Assembly (NCBI GenBank): GCA_013368315.1
Contig: JAACJM010000014.1
Location: forward strand, 124,001 to 188,000
Direction of reading: 5' to 3'
Length of the DNA: 64,000 nucleotides
Source: Tetrapyrgos nigripes
Lineage: Eukaryota; Basidiomycota; Agaricomycetes; Agaricales; Campanellaceae
Shown here: positions 1 through 11,265 of the stretch, in pieces
How the letters are laid out: each line of letters begins with the position of its first letter
Numbering within the stretch: the first letter of the stretch is position 1
Notes under the pieces: model-generated
What the model was told of the DNA's origin: nothing
The model's database searches: none
The model's input: the letters and a program-made list of their open reading frames with translations, nothing else
Position numbers and translations under genes: made by a program

Positions 1-790
1 AGGAACTTGCCGACAAATACAATTTCCTGTTGGTCGTCGACGAAACAATTGGAAATTTCATGAATGTGGAAGTGATGCCTTTCGCAGACATAATCGTCAG
101 TAGTCTGACCAAGGTCTTCAGTGGTGACTCAAATGTCATGGGTGGAAGGTTGGTTTTTGAGCACGGGTGAAACTTCCTGATTAGCTGACCCGTGACTATT
201 GTAGTTTGGTCCTCAATCCTCAAGGTAAACACTACGCTACCTTGAAAGCGCACCTCGACGCCAACTACGAAGACACCTACTTCGATCAAGACGCCATTTT
301 CATGGAACGTAATTCCCGTGATTTCCAGAGACGAATCAAAATCATCGATGCAAACACTGAAGCTGTCTGCGAGTTATTACGGTCTCAATCACCAGCAGGT
401 GGCTCTCCCAACGGCATCGTCAAGGATGTTTACTACCCCAAATACATCACGCCCGACCACTACGAGCGTTGTAGGATCAAAACCAACACATCGAATGGGA
501 CCGAGAGCGGAGGTTATGGTGGACTCTTCTCAGTCACCTTACAGTCAGCTGCAGCATCACACGCCTTTTATGATGCGCTGCCGTGCTACAAAGGGCCGAG
601 TTTGGGGACCAATTTCACGTTGGCGTGCCCTTACGCTGTTTTGGCTCATTTCACGGAGTTGGATTGGGCAGCCCAGTATGATGTAGATCCTGATCTCGTG
701 AGGGTCAGCGTTGGGATGGAAGACACCGACACGTTACTGACGTCGTTCAAAACCGCTTTGAAGGCCGCGGAGGGAGCGGTTGCCTGTTAG
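1..790 (+). CDS. Cystathionine gamma-synthase-like PLP enzyme, C-terminal part (5' end outside window)
   Basis: Exons are <1..148 and 205..790, with a 56-nt GT-AG intron (149..204) splitting a Ser codon. Reading in frame from base 3, the protein begins inside the PLP domain. It contains the segment VVDET, then SSLTK, whose Lys is the expected Schiff-base lysine, and then the MGGS-LVLNP stretch characteristic of fungal cystathionine gamma-synthases. The C-terminus has the family segment [12 protein letters not shown] and stops at 788..790. By family, the enzyme joins cysteine to an activated homoserine to make cystathionine in the cytosol. Only about 243 residues are visible, so the N-terminal half is missing from this window. 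A related sulfhydrylase or lyase cannot be fully excluded. A decayed copy of this gene's tail lies at 2443..2592, and a broken cousin lies at 18105..19676. Confidence 0.85.
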
Positions 791-1500
791 GTTGGGCATG
801 TACACGAGATGACCTTGACCTTTACTTCTTCCTAAGTTTCAGACTCCTCCAACAGGACTATGTATACCATTCATTCATTCATTGTATCCAACTACAACCA
901 ACACTTCCGTCACACTCACCATTCTAATCACTTACTCCTCCAACAGGACTCTTGTATGGACGCATTGCATTGTATCCAACTACAAACCATCGTGTATCAT
1001 CCACCGCGCATCTATGATAATGCTTCATTTTTGTACATGTCTGCGTACTTCACACATAGTAACATATACTTCGAAGAGCAATTGAAGCCAGTTGTGTTCT
1101 CTGTGGCAGTGGAGTCTATTTGCACTTATTTCGCAAAGGCTTTTGGTATCAGCCACCAAAGTTATGACTTACAATGAGGGTGATGATTCGAATGAGGAAG
1201 GTGTGTAGCTAGTCTGTGTTACACAGTCTTAATTTCGACCTTTCCGCATAGCACTCGCGACGCCTTCGAAAGCCAAAGCTCATGGAAGCACTGAAGAGGC
1301 CTCTGATAGCTAAGAAGCCGAGAAGGACAGTTTAACAGATTCAGAAGACTGTGAAGGCGAGTTCAATTTATGGTCCTTTTTCCCGTTTCCCTTATTTTGT
1401 GTTACAGAAAAAGATGCGTCACCTTCCTACAAAGAGGAAGCTGGATCTGAGTATGCCCTTCATACGGAATTGCAATGAGCGGTTCGTCCTGTCTTTGCCC
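791..1500. other. 3' flank and gene-poor stretch with a local duplication
   Basis: This is downstream of the synthase gene. I see no convincing coding sequence: the open frames here have no family features. The stretch holds an imperfect direct repeat (843..897 and 934..985) sharing a 17-nt block that starts ACTCCTCCAACAGG and an 18-nt block that starts CATTGTATCC. From about 1170 to 1500 there are short GAAGA-rich reading frames that could be the eroded 5' part of the F-box-like sequence that follows. Confidence 0.5.
843..985. repeat. Imperfect local direct repeat (2 units)
   Basis: Unit 1 is 843..897 and unit 2 is 934..985. Both start with ACTCCTCCAACAGGACT and end with CATTGTATCCAACTACAA, with diverged sequence between. 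It looks like a simple local duplication in the 3' flank of the synthase gene. Confidence 0.75.
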
Positions 1501-2440
1501 AGTCCAAATTTGATATATTTATGACACAGATTTTCGAATTTTGTGACCCTAAAGACCTACTATCACTCTCTCATACCAACAAGAAGTTTTGGAACCTCTT
1601 GAAGCTGGAAAACACAGCTGATTCTGTCTGGAAAGCCATCCGGGAAAATGCAGGAATGCCTGAATTAGAAGCCAAGGATATCAAGGAGAGGCATCGTGGC
1701 TTCGGGAACAGGATAATCTGTACTTCAGCATCGAAGAGGCTAAGCAAAATTCACAGAACGCTGCAATCAAAGCCTAGTTTTTGTCCCCCGAAATGGGGGA
1801 TGAAGATGAGTTAGTGATTCTCCTTATCCGAAGGGTTAGGGAGCTATGTTGATCATTCAGTGGTTTGGTAGTTTGGATATGGTCTTCTACGACTATGATA
1901 ATGAGGTCAATCAGCCAGCGGAATTGACTGAAGCAAGTGAGTACTGCAGCTCATCTCCTTGATGCGACGTTGGCCTTAACACACTCAAGAACAAGCATCC
2001 ATCCGGTACAGATCTCAGACCAGTTGAACATGAGCTCTTTTGGAGCCAGAGTGGGATGCCAACCTAGAAGCTATCAAGGAGTGTCGCAAACTACAAAACA
2101 AAAAATGGGTCAGCTGGCGACTCGTGGCAGCCTGCACAGAACAAGACCCCGAGGTTCCTGCGGATCTCATTCACGATCCGCGGTCGATGTTCCGCTACAC
2201 GCTGGCTGAACCTTGTTCTCCCCTTTCTTACTATCCATCGCAAAATGCGAGATCGTCAATTTGGAGCCGGTGTTGCTTTCAACGACGCGGCGGCTGCAGA
2301 AATCCCGAACTGGTCATAGTCAGTCCTGGCATGTGCCAATACAAGCCAGAAAAGTTGAGGGTTGATTTGGGAACTGAAGCTTGCGAAGGAGATATTGTGG
2401 GGTCAAGGGATGTCTGCCTAAATTTGTGTCACCGCCTGCG
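1400..2440 (+). pseudogene. F-box-like gene remnant
   Basis: Frame at 1521..1814 reads FDIFMTQIFEFCDPKDLLSL followed by an Asn-Lys-Lys-Phe-Trp-Asn-Leu segment and SVWKAIRENAGMPELE. This is the layout of the F-box domains common in mushroom genomes: a Leu/Pro start, then D-L-L-x-L and a later SVWKAA-like motif. An upstream frame ending KRKLDLSMPF and LSLPSPN looks like the start of the same domain but is out of frame, with a TGA between them. Downstream, 2040..2210 gives EPEWDANLEAIKEC. Later reading is scattered over frames with stops. I read this as a decayed F-box gene. A heavily intron-split live gene is possible but I could not build one. Confidence 0.4.
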
Positions 2441-2442
2441 TC

Positions 2443-2592
2443 GGTCAGCGTAGGGATGCAACACATTACTGACTTCATTCAAAACTGCTTTGAAGAACAG
2501 GATCATGCAACATCCATACAACCAATAGCACTCCGTCATTCCCACCCACTACGGATCACTGTGTATCATCTTATCACGCATGTATGATAATG
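2443..2592 (+). pseudogene. Relic of the cystathionine gamma-synthase 3' end
   Basis: 2443..2500 matches 703..765 of the synthase gene (the stretch encoding [19 protein letters not shown]) with substitutions and short indels. 2545..2592 matches 985..1033 of its 3' flank, including the shared TGTATGATAATGCT-like end. The two blocks are in the same order and orientation as in the original, but the sequence between them is shortened by about 170 bp. This is a degenerate, non-coding duplicate of the gene tail. Confidence 0.7.
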
Positions 2593-2774
2593 CTCGGAAA
2601 TCTAGTTCTAGGTTACTTCGTCTATTCATGGTATTGGACCCAGAGACTCTTGCGCCTCGCTCGGGTGCTGGATTGATTGGAAAGTCGTGTATTGGTTTAC
2701 GCAGTCTCCAATGGGCTTCTGAATTCAAAATTTGATGATTCAGAGTGGCGAGTCTCCTCCCCATCATCGAAAGG

Positions 2775-4763
2775 TCAAGTAACCTCGACAGATGTAAATT
2801 GGAGCCAACGGCTTTCGATTTCTTGTAACTGAGAATCTGAAATGAAAAATGAGCATAACAAACGCTGTAACATCGAATGTCTCTCACTGATAACACTACA
2901 AGTTGGGCTGTAGACTCTCATCGCACGTAAGACATCGCCTGCAAGACCCTTCAGGTTGCTGTAATGCGACAGGGTCTCTTCGTTCGATATCGGTAGTAAC
3001 GACTCCATATCGGTCACAGAGGAGAACAGAACATTGCATACGGAGGACCAGAGAGGCTATGATGCGGGTACTATGAGTGGGTCCCAAGTCAAAAATAAAG
3101 AATCACATACCCCAAACATAGGATCGATGTGACCTTCGTCATAGGGGTTTGGTGTATTTCGAAGACCATTAGCAGCAGCTTGGGCAGCATTCACACTGTC
3201 CATCTTGGCTTCGCGGTCGGATCGATTTCGCCAAAAGTTTATCACGGCTACATGGATCATGGTGTGTATCTTCAAAACCTCGAAATCCTGTTTGGAGTAC
3301 TGAGGTCGAAACCTGGACTGTGACATAAAGGCTCTGATAAATTCGAATAAATTGGTCTTGAATTGGTAGAAGCCTCGTATATCCTCCTCGGAATTCAGAC
3401 TCCAATAAATTGCACGCTCGAAAAGCACAGAGGCTTTCACGGTAAGCGTCAGGAGCGAATCTGAAGCGTCCATGATCGGCGCGTTAAAAAACACTTTCAA
3501 TGTCAAGTGACAGGGGGAGTCGATTGAGGGCAAATTCTATGTGAAATGAATAAGGAAGTTAGCATGATTGCCTAGAGCGATGGCTTACCTGCTCGTAGAC
3601 AGACATTCCTAATGGAAACGGCGTGGTTATTTTCTCGTCCAACAACTGCGAGAGTTCCGATTGAGAGGTCCAGAATTTGTACAGATGTACCACTGTCCAG
3701 AACGCACAAAGTCGTTCTCCGTATTCAATAGAGTCTACGGGGGGAGGCAAGCTCGACCGCGAGACTTGTCCCGAGTTGCTGGTGGCATCACCGAAAAGTG
3801 GATCATGGATATTTTGGTCTTGTCCCATCTTGTGCAATCCGTACGTGACCATGAAAGATTGGGCAGAATTGAGTCGGCGTTGTGCTTCTGCAAAACTACC
3901 TTGTCGAAGAAAGTAATGTATGAGCAAAACTTCGGCTTGGATGTTTTGAACGGTATATTGTATTTGGACAGCCGTGAAGTCGGGTCGCAGTACGTTCTGG
4001 AGAAAGACGGACTCGTACTGTCGTAAAGAAGGACATAGGTGCAATCCCAGAAGGTATACTGAATGGCGGAGAAGCGGCGATATCGAGACCTCAGAGGGAG
4101 TTTGGGTGTATAACAATGCTTGCATGAAATAGGGGCGATGGTGAAGGAAGAATCCAAATGTCCTTGCGTGAAGGACAAAAGCGTCCATTCTAAAAAAGAG
4201 ATGAAGTTAAATGTGTCAACCGTCTCGGCGAATATATGCTCACAAGGTTTTGAAAACCTCAGGTGGTAGATCAGTACGTTGCCACCCTGAGGGCCCCGAC
4301 ATGCTAGTGGACGATGACGTATCAGCAGTGTCCGATCGGCCGCTAGAAGAACCAGCAGACGAAGGACTACTTCGAGCATGAGTCCGTTTCTGAGTTCGTG
4401 CTCGCTTTGTACTCTGTTGCTTAGAACTTTCAAGGAAAGCCAGCTTCGCTTGCAGGGCGGTCACATGTTCTTCCAGACGCTGCATTGGCGTATCAGCAGT
4501 ATATTCGCATTCTTCAGGATGGCCTGATTCAGTACAACGTTCGCAAGGGTTCTGGCGATCACATTTCTATGTTGATCATCAGCCACCGTAGAGAGTGCGT
4601 GAATTAAGGGTCAGGGACAAACCAGCTTTCTTTTTCTAGATAAAATACTCAGTGGGTGTCAAACAAAACAAGCTGTAGAGAATCACCTGCAGGTGAAGCA
4701 TGAACGTGTACGACTGGTGGAAGACCTCGAAGATTGTGGTGAAGTTTGGGAAGATGACTCCAT
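2775..4763 (-). CDS. Zn2Cys6 fungal transcription factor
   Basis: Proposed exons (minus strand, 5' to 3'): 4763..4687, 4635..4623, 4566..4244, 4189..3589, 3536..3111, 3056..2775, giving 573 aa. The N-terminus holds a canonical binuclear zinc cluster, C22-x2-C25-x6-C32-x5-C38-x2-C41-x8-C50, interrupted by two introns that leave a 13-nt exon coding for Lys-Arg-Lys-Leu. A heptad-like stretch (MQRLEEHVTALQAKLAFLES) follows and is probably the dimerisation coil, then a Ser-rich linker. From about residue 140 comes the middle homology region, with HHRPYFMQALL and YGERLCAFWTVVHLYKFW typical of Fungal_trans domains. The product should be a nuclear DNA-binding regulator, target unknown. It lies next to no obvious cluster. 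The C-terminal end after 3056 is less certain than the rest. Confidence 0.85.
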
Positions 4764-5180
4764 TGAACTCGGAGGTACGATGAGGATCCATTATCCTTCA
4801 CGGTGCATTTAAGGATGGAGGTGGTTGTTTGGAGTATTGATGGCGATCTATCTCCGTGGACTGGAAGAGCTGTAGAACCCGTGTGACTCAGGATATACGT
4901 GCATGGATTGAGCGGTAATAGACTGACCAGGATTTAGGACTGAAACGTAGAGCACTGGAAAGGCACTGGAAGTGACATTGAGGCTGTTCAGCAAGTGTTC
5001 AGGCTGTCGCGAAAACTAATATCTGTTTTTCAGCACGATGTTAATCATTAATAAAGTTTGAATAGACCTTGAGTAAGCTAAGGATCTGCAATTGATCTGC
5101 AAGGTGCGCCTATGTCCGTATACAATCCGTTTTACCGTCACTCACGGTGATCATCGGAGGGATTTATACAGCTCGAGTTT
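4764..5180. other. Upstream region of the Zn2Cys6 gene
   Basis: The region is AT-rich and non-coding, without long open frames on either strand. It presumably contains the promoter of the minus-strand Zn2Cys6 gene starting at 4763. I see no clean TATA box within 100 bp. Confidence 0.4.
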
Positions 5181-8100
5181 CTAGCCATGCTCTATGGTTA
5201 TCGTTATTCTTCAGAGAATATTCCAACCAAAGATGGTGGATTGCATTCATTTACTATTTCCCTTGTCGGCTACCATTTCAACTTTTCAGCTGTTCCTAGT
5301 GCCAAGTCTCTGCTTACAGTATATTTTAACAAAAGCTGTTGGTCTCAACATACATATTTGAGCACTCACATCTCCAAACGTCTTAAGCTTTGCAACGAGA
5401 TAGCCATCCCATCGGAAGAAACACGGAGCAGAGAAGAGAGCGTGGGAAAGCGTGACGTCCGCGATTTCCGACTCGGAGGGACTTTCTCGCTGGACGAACT
5501 CAACGACACCTATCCCTTGGAGCCCTGATCGCAAAACTCAGACCTACCTCGAACTTTATATCGTTTCTCACGTTGTACAATGCTGAGAGTGTACTGGAGT
5601 CTAGTATGCAGAGTCCGAGGAAGTTCATGGTTATGCATTGTCAATAGTGCGTACTACATGACCGTGTTGACCCACTCCTGTCCCGAATGGTCTTTCCAAC
5701 CCCCAGTGCGATAGGTCAATATCCCAGCCATGTCAGTTATCCCACGCCAAATATATAACTCTGGCCTTTTTAAAAGTCGGCGGAGCAGTGGAGAGCTCAC
5801 TGTTGATTGTGCACATGTAAACGCTGGTTCAGGGCTTCTCATGCTCAGGCAGGTCTATTCCGTACAAATTCCGTATCTCTTCACTCGGTTCTTGGGTTAA
5901 CAGTACAATGTACTCTAAATGTCTCCGTTCCATCAAATTTCCTCCTTTGCCGCTGTGTAGTTGAACCGCAACTACAGAATCTGGAGCACCACCGGGTGTG
6001 ACTGAATTGCCAATGAAACTGAAGTGGCAATTGGCGAGACTGGCATTGAGAGCTCGTGTGGTATACAATATTTCTCTTAAATTCTACCATTTCATGGACT
6101 ACCTTAACCTTTTCACTAGCCATCCCCTAGGACTCAGATACTCGACGATTGGCTCCCGGTGGCGCAGCGTCCTTTTTGCTGTCGTTGCAGAGATTGACTC
6201 TGAGTCTCAGTCTACCTTACCGTCTGATGAAGTCGCTCTATACTAGTCTATAGGATTTCCCGAAAACCGAATACTTTCATAATCGCCGGCTAAGGCTCCT
6301 CCTCAGACTTCTGATATTAACCACTCTTTGCTATGGTATTGAACGCGGCCAGCAACCTCAGGGCGTTGTAATTTGTCGAGTCCTACGGTACGCTACCAGC
6401 CTGATAAGTTATGCCAATTTTCGCTCACCGTCTCTTCCAAGTCAGGAAAATTGGACACACCAGGGCCCAGAAATTTGGTCTATCGTCTGCAAATCGTCTG
6501 CTAGAAATCCATCAGTGAAGAGTCCGATAACTTCTGGGGGTGTTATCACCGTGCCGTCGGCTTCTTGAGAATGGGTACATCTATAGCTTTTTGGGCATCT
6601 CCTTATGAACAGATTGGACCGTGTGCAACGCTCTCTCTGTCTCACTCTGCAGAATCGTTGCATTTTGTGTGCAAATTTTTCACAGCATTGATCCTGACGT
6701 TGTACAGTATGTCGAGGCTTCAAGCGTCTCCGTAGAAGTTGGGACAATTGTAGGCACCAACACAAGAGAGCGAGTCTTTTCCTTTCTTTCTCTTTTGCTT
6801 TCGGCGCTCTCGATGACGGTGTCGGTTGCTAGTGCAATCTCCAGGGGTCAAGAAAAACACCTGCTTCGTTCTCTTCGGGCTTAGACTCGAACATCTATGC
6901 AGTCGATCCTGTGCCTAGTCCAGTTACCTCTTCTCAAGTTTGCTTCCGAGACTTTTGAAATAGATCATAGATGAGATACGGAAACAAAAGGGTCAGAACA
7001 GTGACCATGAGCCCTGTGGACCCCTCGAGCTCCTTCAAGCTAAGAATCTGTCGCTCCTAAACAAGTACAGGTACTACTAAAAAGATTCTCTGCAAAGCGT
7101 TCAGTGCATTAAGGAGAAATCAAACCCCCGGCGGGTCGAGAGCCAGATGTAATGTGCCACGAAATGGTAACGACCCAGGTTACCAATACTCCATTAATGC
7201 CTAGAGACAAGATGGCGCTGTTCTTTAGCTGTTCTAGGCCAAGTAAACTCTTTTCTCAACACGGAAACGCAATAGGTTGATGCCGAGGCGTCAACAGTCG
7301 ACTCCTATGTGACTTAGAACGGTGTTTGAGCTCCAGAAACATCCAGCTTGCCCTGAAATTACACCCAGGAGTAAAACGGAAGTATACCTCGGATATTCGG
7401 GAGTCGTGATGTAATTATACTTCCGGGCGCCGCGGAAGCCCCTATCTGATTGTGGCAGGCTACCGCTGATTTTCATCACCACTCTTCTCCTGAATCAAGG
7501 TCAAAGACACCAAGAAAATCTTCGAAATCTTATCTATTGGGTGTCTGCACTCGTCTTTCGTACGCGTCCGACGTCGACGTCGACGTTGGCAGAGATAGTC
7601 CCCAAGTGACGATTTTTGTTCAAATTTGTCGAGGATTGGTCTGAAACTGTAGGGCAGGTAGCTTCGCCACTTATAGGCTGGTAGTCAACCCAGTTGTTTA
7701 GTTGCGCATGTAAACAGGGTGCCAGGTAGTATGTAGTTGAGGAAGACTGTACGTACTATTGCTGTAGTATCGATATCATCCGCGTCGGTGACGTAACTGT
7801 GGTGTATGTATGCTTGTAGATGCAGTAGTATATATGAACATGTAGAGTAGTAATTATAAATAGGCAATAAATACTAGTCGTAGTGAGGTCGTTAGCTATG
7901 TAGTAGTGGTGACATTATACAGCTATGTACAAGTAATTATAAAGCCGGGTCCAGGTTGAATGAAATATGTACCTTTATGGTTTTTGAGGAAAGTGTACAT
8001 GTCCGCGTCCGAAAAGCCTAGTCAGTCCATAGAGATGACGTAGATCCTACAGTAGTGAGGACCAATTTGCAATGAAGAGTGAAGTAGAAAAGATAATTGC

Positions 8101-8744
8101 TATCTGAAGACCGTTATAACCAAATTTAAAAGGACTAGAAAGGACAAAACACCATCTTGTAACCAGACGCCGGCGGGGTATGGATCCATATCTACTTGCT
8201 GTCACTGGATTATCGAATACGAACTTGTAAAGTAGTAACAAGAGAGCTCGGGCTCCGCGGATCCGTATTGCAATGCAAATGAAGTTAGGACAAAAAGACA
8301 AAAAGGATATGGAGTCAAAACGGTGCAACGAAGACGCGGGCAGATAGAAAGGTGACCAAAAAAGAGCGTGCTGTCAAGTCAAATGGCAGTACAGTGACTG
8401 GATGATAAAGTGGAAGTGAGTACGTGGTTGATGAAGATAGAAATGTGGAAAGCACAGTAACAGCGATGAAGAAAGGCCAAGAAGGAAAAAAAATTTACAT
8501 TGCCGAGACTGAGGTGTAGAAACAAGGAAAATGTATGATGATGAGGAGTGGAGAGGAATGATGATGGTGATTGTAAAATGTACAACAACTTTCGTTGTAT
8601 CGTTAAATCGTGACCATTTGGAAGATAGAAAAAAGATTGCAGCATTATAGGATCGGACGCCGGGTAAGCGCGCACTCGTTTATCCCGCCAGCGGGATAGT
8701 ATCATGAACCACCATGGTCGAGAATCGACCGCCGCCCCATTCGT
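5181..8744. other. Gene-poor region with unassigned coding-like scraps on the minus strand
   Basis: No confident gene was found. Minus-strand scraps look more protein-like than their surroundings. One runs from about 5634 to 5350: joining 5630..5563 to the frame at 5540..5350 through a GT-AG intron gives a Met-initiated frame of about 80 residues, ending at a GTGAGT donor. Within it, a segment SHALFSAPCFF is only vaguely like the ATSAAP turn of patatin-type lipases. Others are 6068..5829 (GIDLPEHEKP end) and 6765..6442 (IGLFTDGFLADDL). None can be joined into a gene. From 7650 to 8340 the sequence is AT-rich with many GTAGTA words. At 7569..7588 there is a short GACGTC repeat. Confidence 0.4.
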
Positions 8745-9620
8745 TTATTTGAACTTCAATTGTCTCAACTTCATCGCAACTTCTTCAATATCATCCCTGT
8801 TCCACTGACCACTCCATTCCCTTCCCTTTTTGTGTGTTGTTGTCTCTGCGAGGAGACCATTCTGCGTCTGTCCATCAACAATCGTCCAGGATTCACCTGA
8901 GAAAGGCTCGTCGTTCCCAAACGGAGAGGCGTAGTAAGAAGATTGGACTGCTACTGTGCTTCCTTCTTTTGACCTTCCTGGAACGGGTCGTGAGCGAAAG
9001 TTGGAATGAGATCGCTTACGACCTGAGGCGGAGCGCACGAGCGCACGAGCTCTTGTAGAGGGCTGCTTTTCCTTCTCCTTCATAGACGGCTTGCGATCTA
9101 ACAAAGTCGTAGATATCGACTTCTCACCATCGTAGGAGTCGAGGCAATCAAAAGACACGGGTGTCGTCGCGGTCGAAGGAGAGTGGATTATGATTATAGA
9201 GTCAATAGAACAACTGCGAGCACGCCGAGGACGCGTTTCAGAGGAAGACCCGGCATCGGGAAAGACGAGCTCCGGAGGGACATTCTCGCCTAGCGTGCGC
9301 GTGAGTTTGGCCATCTTTTGACGACGAACATGGTAAGATGGGCCTGTGGGAAGTGAGGAAGAGCGCTTGGGAACATCGGAGTTTAGGGAGAAGGTAGGAG
9401 AGAGAGGAGAGGGTGTCTGGGATGAGGGGCCATTAACAGCAGCTTGGACTCGCAGGACGAGTGAGGCTCCGGATGAGGGAGCGAGAGACAGGGAAACTTT
9501 ATGTGTGGGGCGGTCTGTGGGCTGATCGATCTGGATGGTAGGAACAGTGCCGAGGACTGCTCCGAGTTTTCTGGTGGACTTGATAAGGCGAGTGCGCTGC
9601 TCGTGGCCTAAATGCTGCAT
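8745..9620 (-). CDS. Uncharacterised basidiomycete protein, 291 aa, single exon
   Basis: An uninterrupted 291-residue frame from ATG at 9620 to the stop at 8745. The protein is mostly Ser/Pro/Arg-rich and probably disordered, but two blocks look conserved. A basic helix-like block in the middle reads RRQKMAKLTRTLGENVPPEL. The other is the extreme C-terminus, with EWSGQWNRDD followed by a helix ending MKLRQLKFK. I recall the same pair of blocks in predicted proteins of other mushrooms, but no function is attached to them. No signal peptide or membrane segment is visible. The phosphorylatable Ser-rich linker and basic patches would fit a nuclear or cytosolic regulator, which is inference only. 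An upstream intron cannot be excluded. Confidence 0.75.
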   Translation of the reverse strand: MQHLGHEQRTRLIKSTRKLGAVLGTVPTIQIDQPTDRPTHKVSLSLAPSSGASLVLRVQAAVNGPSSQTPSPLSPTFSLNSDVPKRSSSLPTGPSYHVRRQKMAKLTRTLGENVPPELVFPDAGSSSETRPRRARSCSIDSIIIIHSPSTATTPVSFDCLDSYDGEKSISTTLLDRKPSMKEKEKQPSTRARALVRSASGRKRSHSNFRSRPVPGRSKEGSTVAVQSSYYASPFGNDEPFSGESWTIVDGQTQNGLLAETTTHKKGREWSGQWNRDDIEEVAMKLRQLKFK

Positions 9621-11265
9621 TTGAAAGGAAAAGAAAAATGACGAGGTTTGTTCATTCTACTCTCTTTATACCTCCAGGCTCCGAACCCTCGGTTGTCAGG
9701 CAAAAAATGCTGTGTTTCTATAAAAGGTCGGCTGATCTACTCTCAATTAATTCTAGGATGTTTCAGGCCACGCAGCGACCTCGTTCCGTCAACCTACCTC
9801 CCGTTTCATCCAATCTCCCTCCGTAATCTGCGACTATTATCGTGTGTTGTCAGAGGCTCAGATCTCAGAGCTGGCTGCTGCGTTGCAGAGCGTACCTTTG
9901 TGACATGACGGTAATCTACCTCCGTTGTTCGGAATTGCTTCATTTCTAGATCTTGTTCCGACGCACAGCAAGGCAAGTCTTCGGAGCCTTGTATTTTGAC
10001 TGTGCAAGTCTTCGGAACCTTGTACTTTGACTATGCTTTGTACTCAACGAAGGACTTCTGCGTTTTGAGAACAAGGCCAATGACGGTCATGGTCAAGCAT
10101 GTGCTGATGCGTTCTATTAATTACCAGGCCACTCAAGCAGCGTCCGACTTTACTGCTATTTCTGGTCCGTCTTTCTGCTTGGATCTTCCTCAAGCTGACT
10201 TCTCGATGAATACTGCTTCTCCTTCTGCTGTCCCTGTGTCCCCTTGTCCTCTTTGATGCCTCTTTGCTTCTGAACATCCTTATAATTGGAACCTTGAAGA
10301 CGGTTGATGGCATGCATATGGCAGATCGACGGATATGCGCATCTTGCGCTTGATGTGTCTGTCAATGTCTACTGTCTATCTGTGATGTGTGTGGTCTATG
10401 CATATCCTCACATCGTAACATTTGCAACCAGTCTTTTCACGGGCCTGTGATAATAACACGGACCCCAGGATTCTGATAATTGTCTCCAGTCTCGCATGCA
10501 GGGAACAGGATAGATTGCTATTGGGTCTCCTCATACCCGTATAGTATACCCGTAGTCAGAAGTCGAGATTTGGCGAGTGCTCTAGGCAACCGGTAACCGT
10601 CTACCCAACGAACGTTTCGTGTTAGCACGCATCGCCCTGGGGGAATTATCGAGTTTTTGGTTGAATGCTGCGCAGGCATGTACGTGTCTATACTATAGTC
10701 GGCTTAATTGAAGCTTCGTTGAGCGAATACTTACTGTAGGCCGTGGCAATGACCTCCTGTTATGTCGGGTTCTACATTGGTCCGGCCCTCTGTTTTTGCT
10801 CCGTCTTTGGCCTAAAACTGATATTAATGCACTGACAACTCCGGCGGCGTCAGGTCTAAGTGAATCAGAACATTCACTTCCAACTGGTAATGCTAGTCCA
10901 AGGACAATAATGATAATTTTGAGAAAACTACTGTTACTGCTACATACGGTAATGTGATGGTATATACTACAAACCAAGATGGAAAGAGACAAAAATGGAA
11001 TGCAAAATGCAAAATATACTAACAAGGAAAGCATATCAATAGTAAGGATGTTCGTGAGATGTCGTGATAAATCATAAATCAAGGGAAATGGAAAGCAAAA
11101 CAGGAAGCAAAACGGCGAGAGCATATCGATACAAATGGTCGTTGAACAGTGTCGTGACAGTGACAAACCCAAATGCGTTAGACGGCCGAGGGTGTACGTC
11201 GAAGGAGAAGACTACTCTATGGTCATGACGATCGTGAGGATGAGATGGCAGTGGCGACACATCCG
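9621..11265. other. Intergenic region
   Basis: No gene found. It contains a 31-bp perfect-length tandem duplication (9973..10034). A plus-strand TATAAAAGG lies at 9719..9727, but no recognisable gene follows it. Confidence 0.5.
9973..10034. repeat. 31-bp tandem duplication, 2 copies
   Basis: Units 9973..10003 and 10004..10034 both begin GCAAGTCTTCGGA and continue CCTTGTA-TTTGACT, differing at only a few bases. Two adjacent copies only. Confidence 0.85.

Noticed and set aside
860..1177. 105-codon open frame downstream of the synthase gene
   Set aside because: It lies across a local direct repeat and has no family features; His/Tyr/Thr-rich translation of flank DNA.
3661..4026. Plus-strand frame of 121 codons
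   Set aside because: Antisense shadow of the Zn2Cys6 regulator.
8834..9058. Plus-strand frame with a Leu-rich stretch
   Set aside because: Antisense to the 291-residue protein; no independent support.
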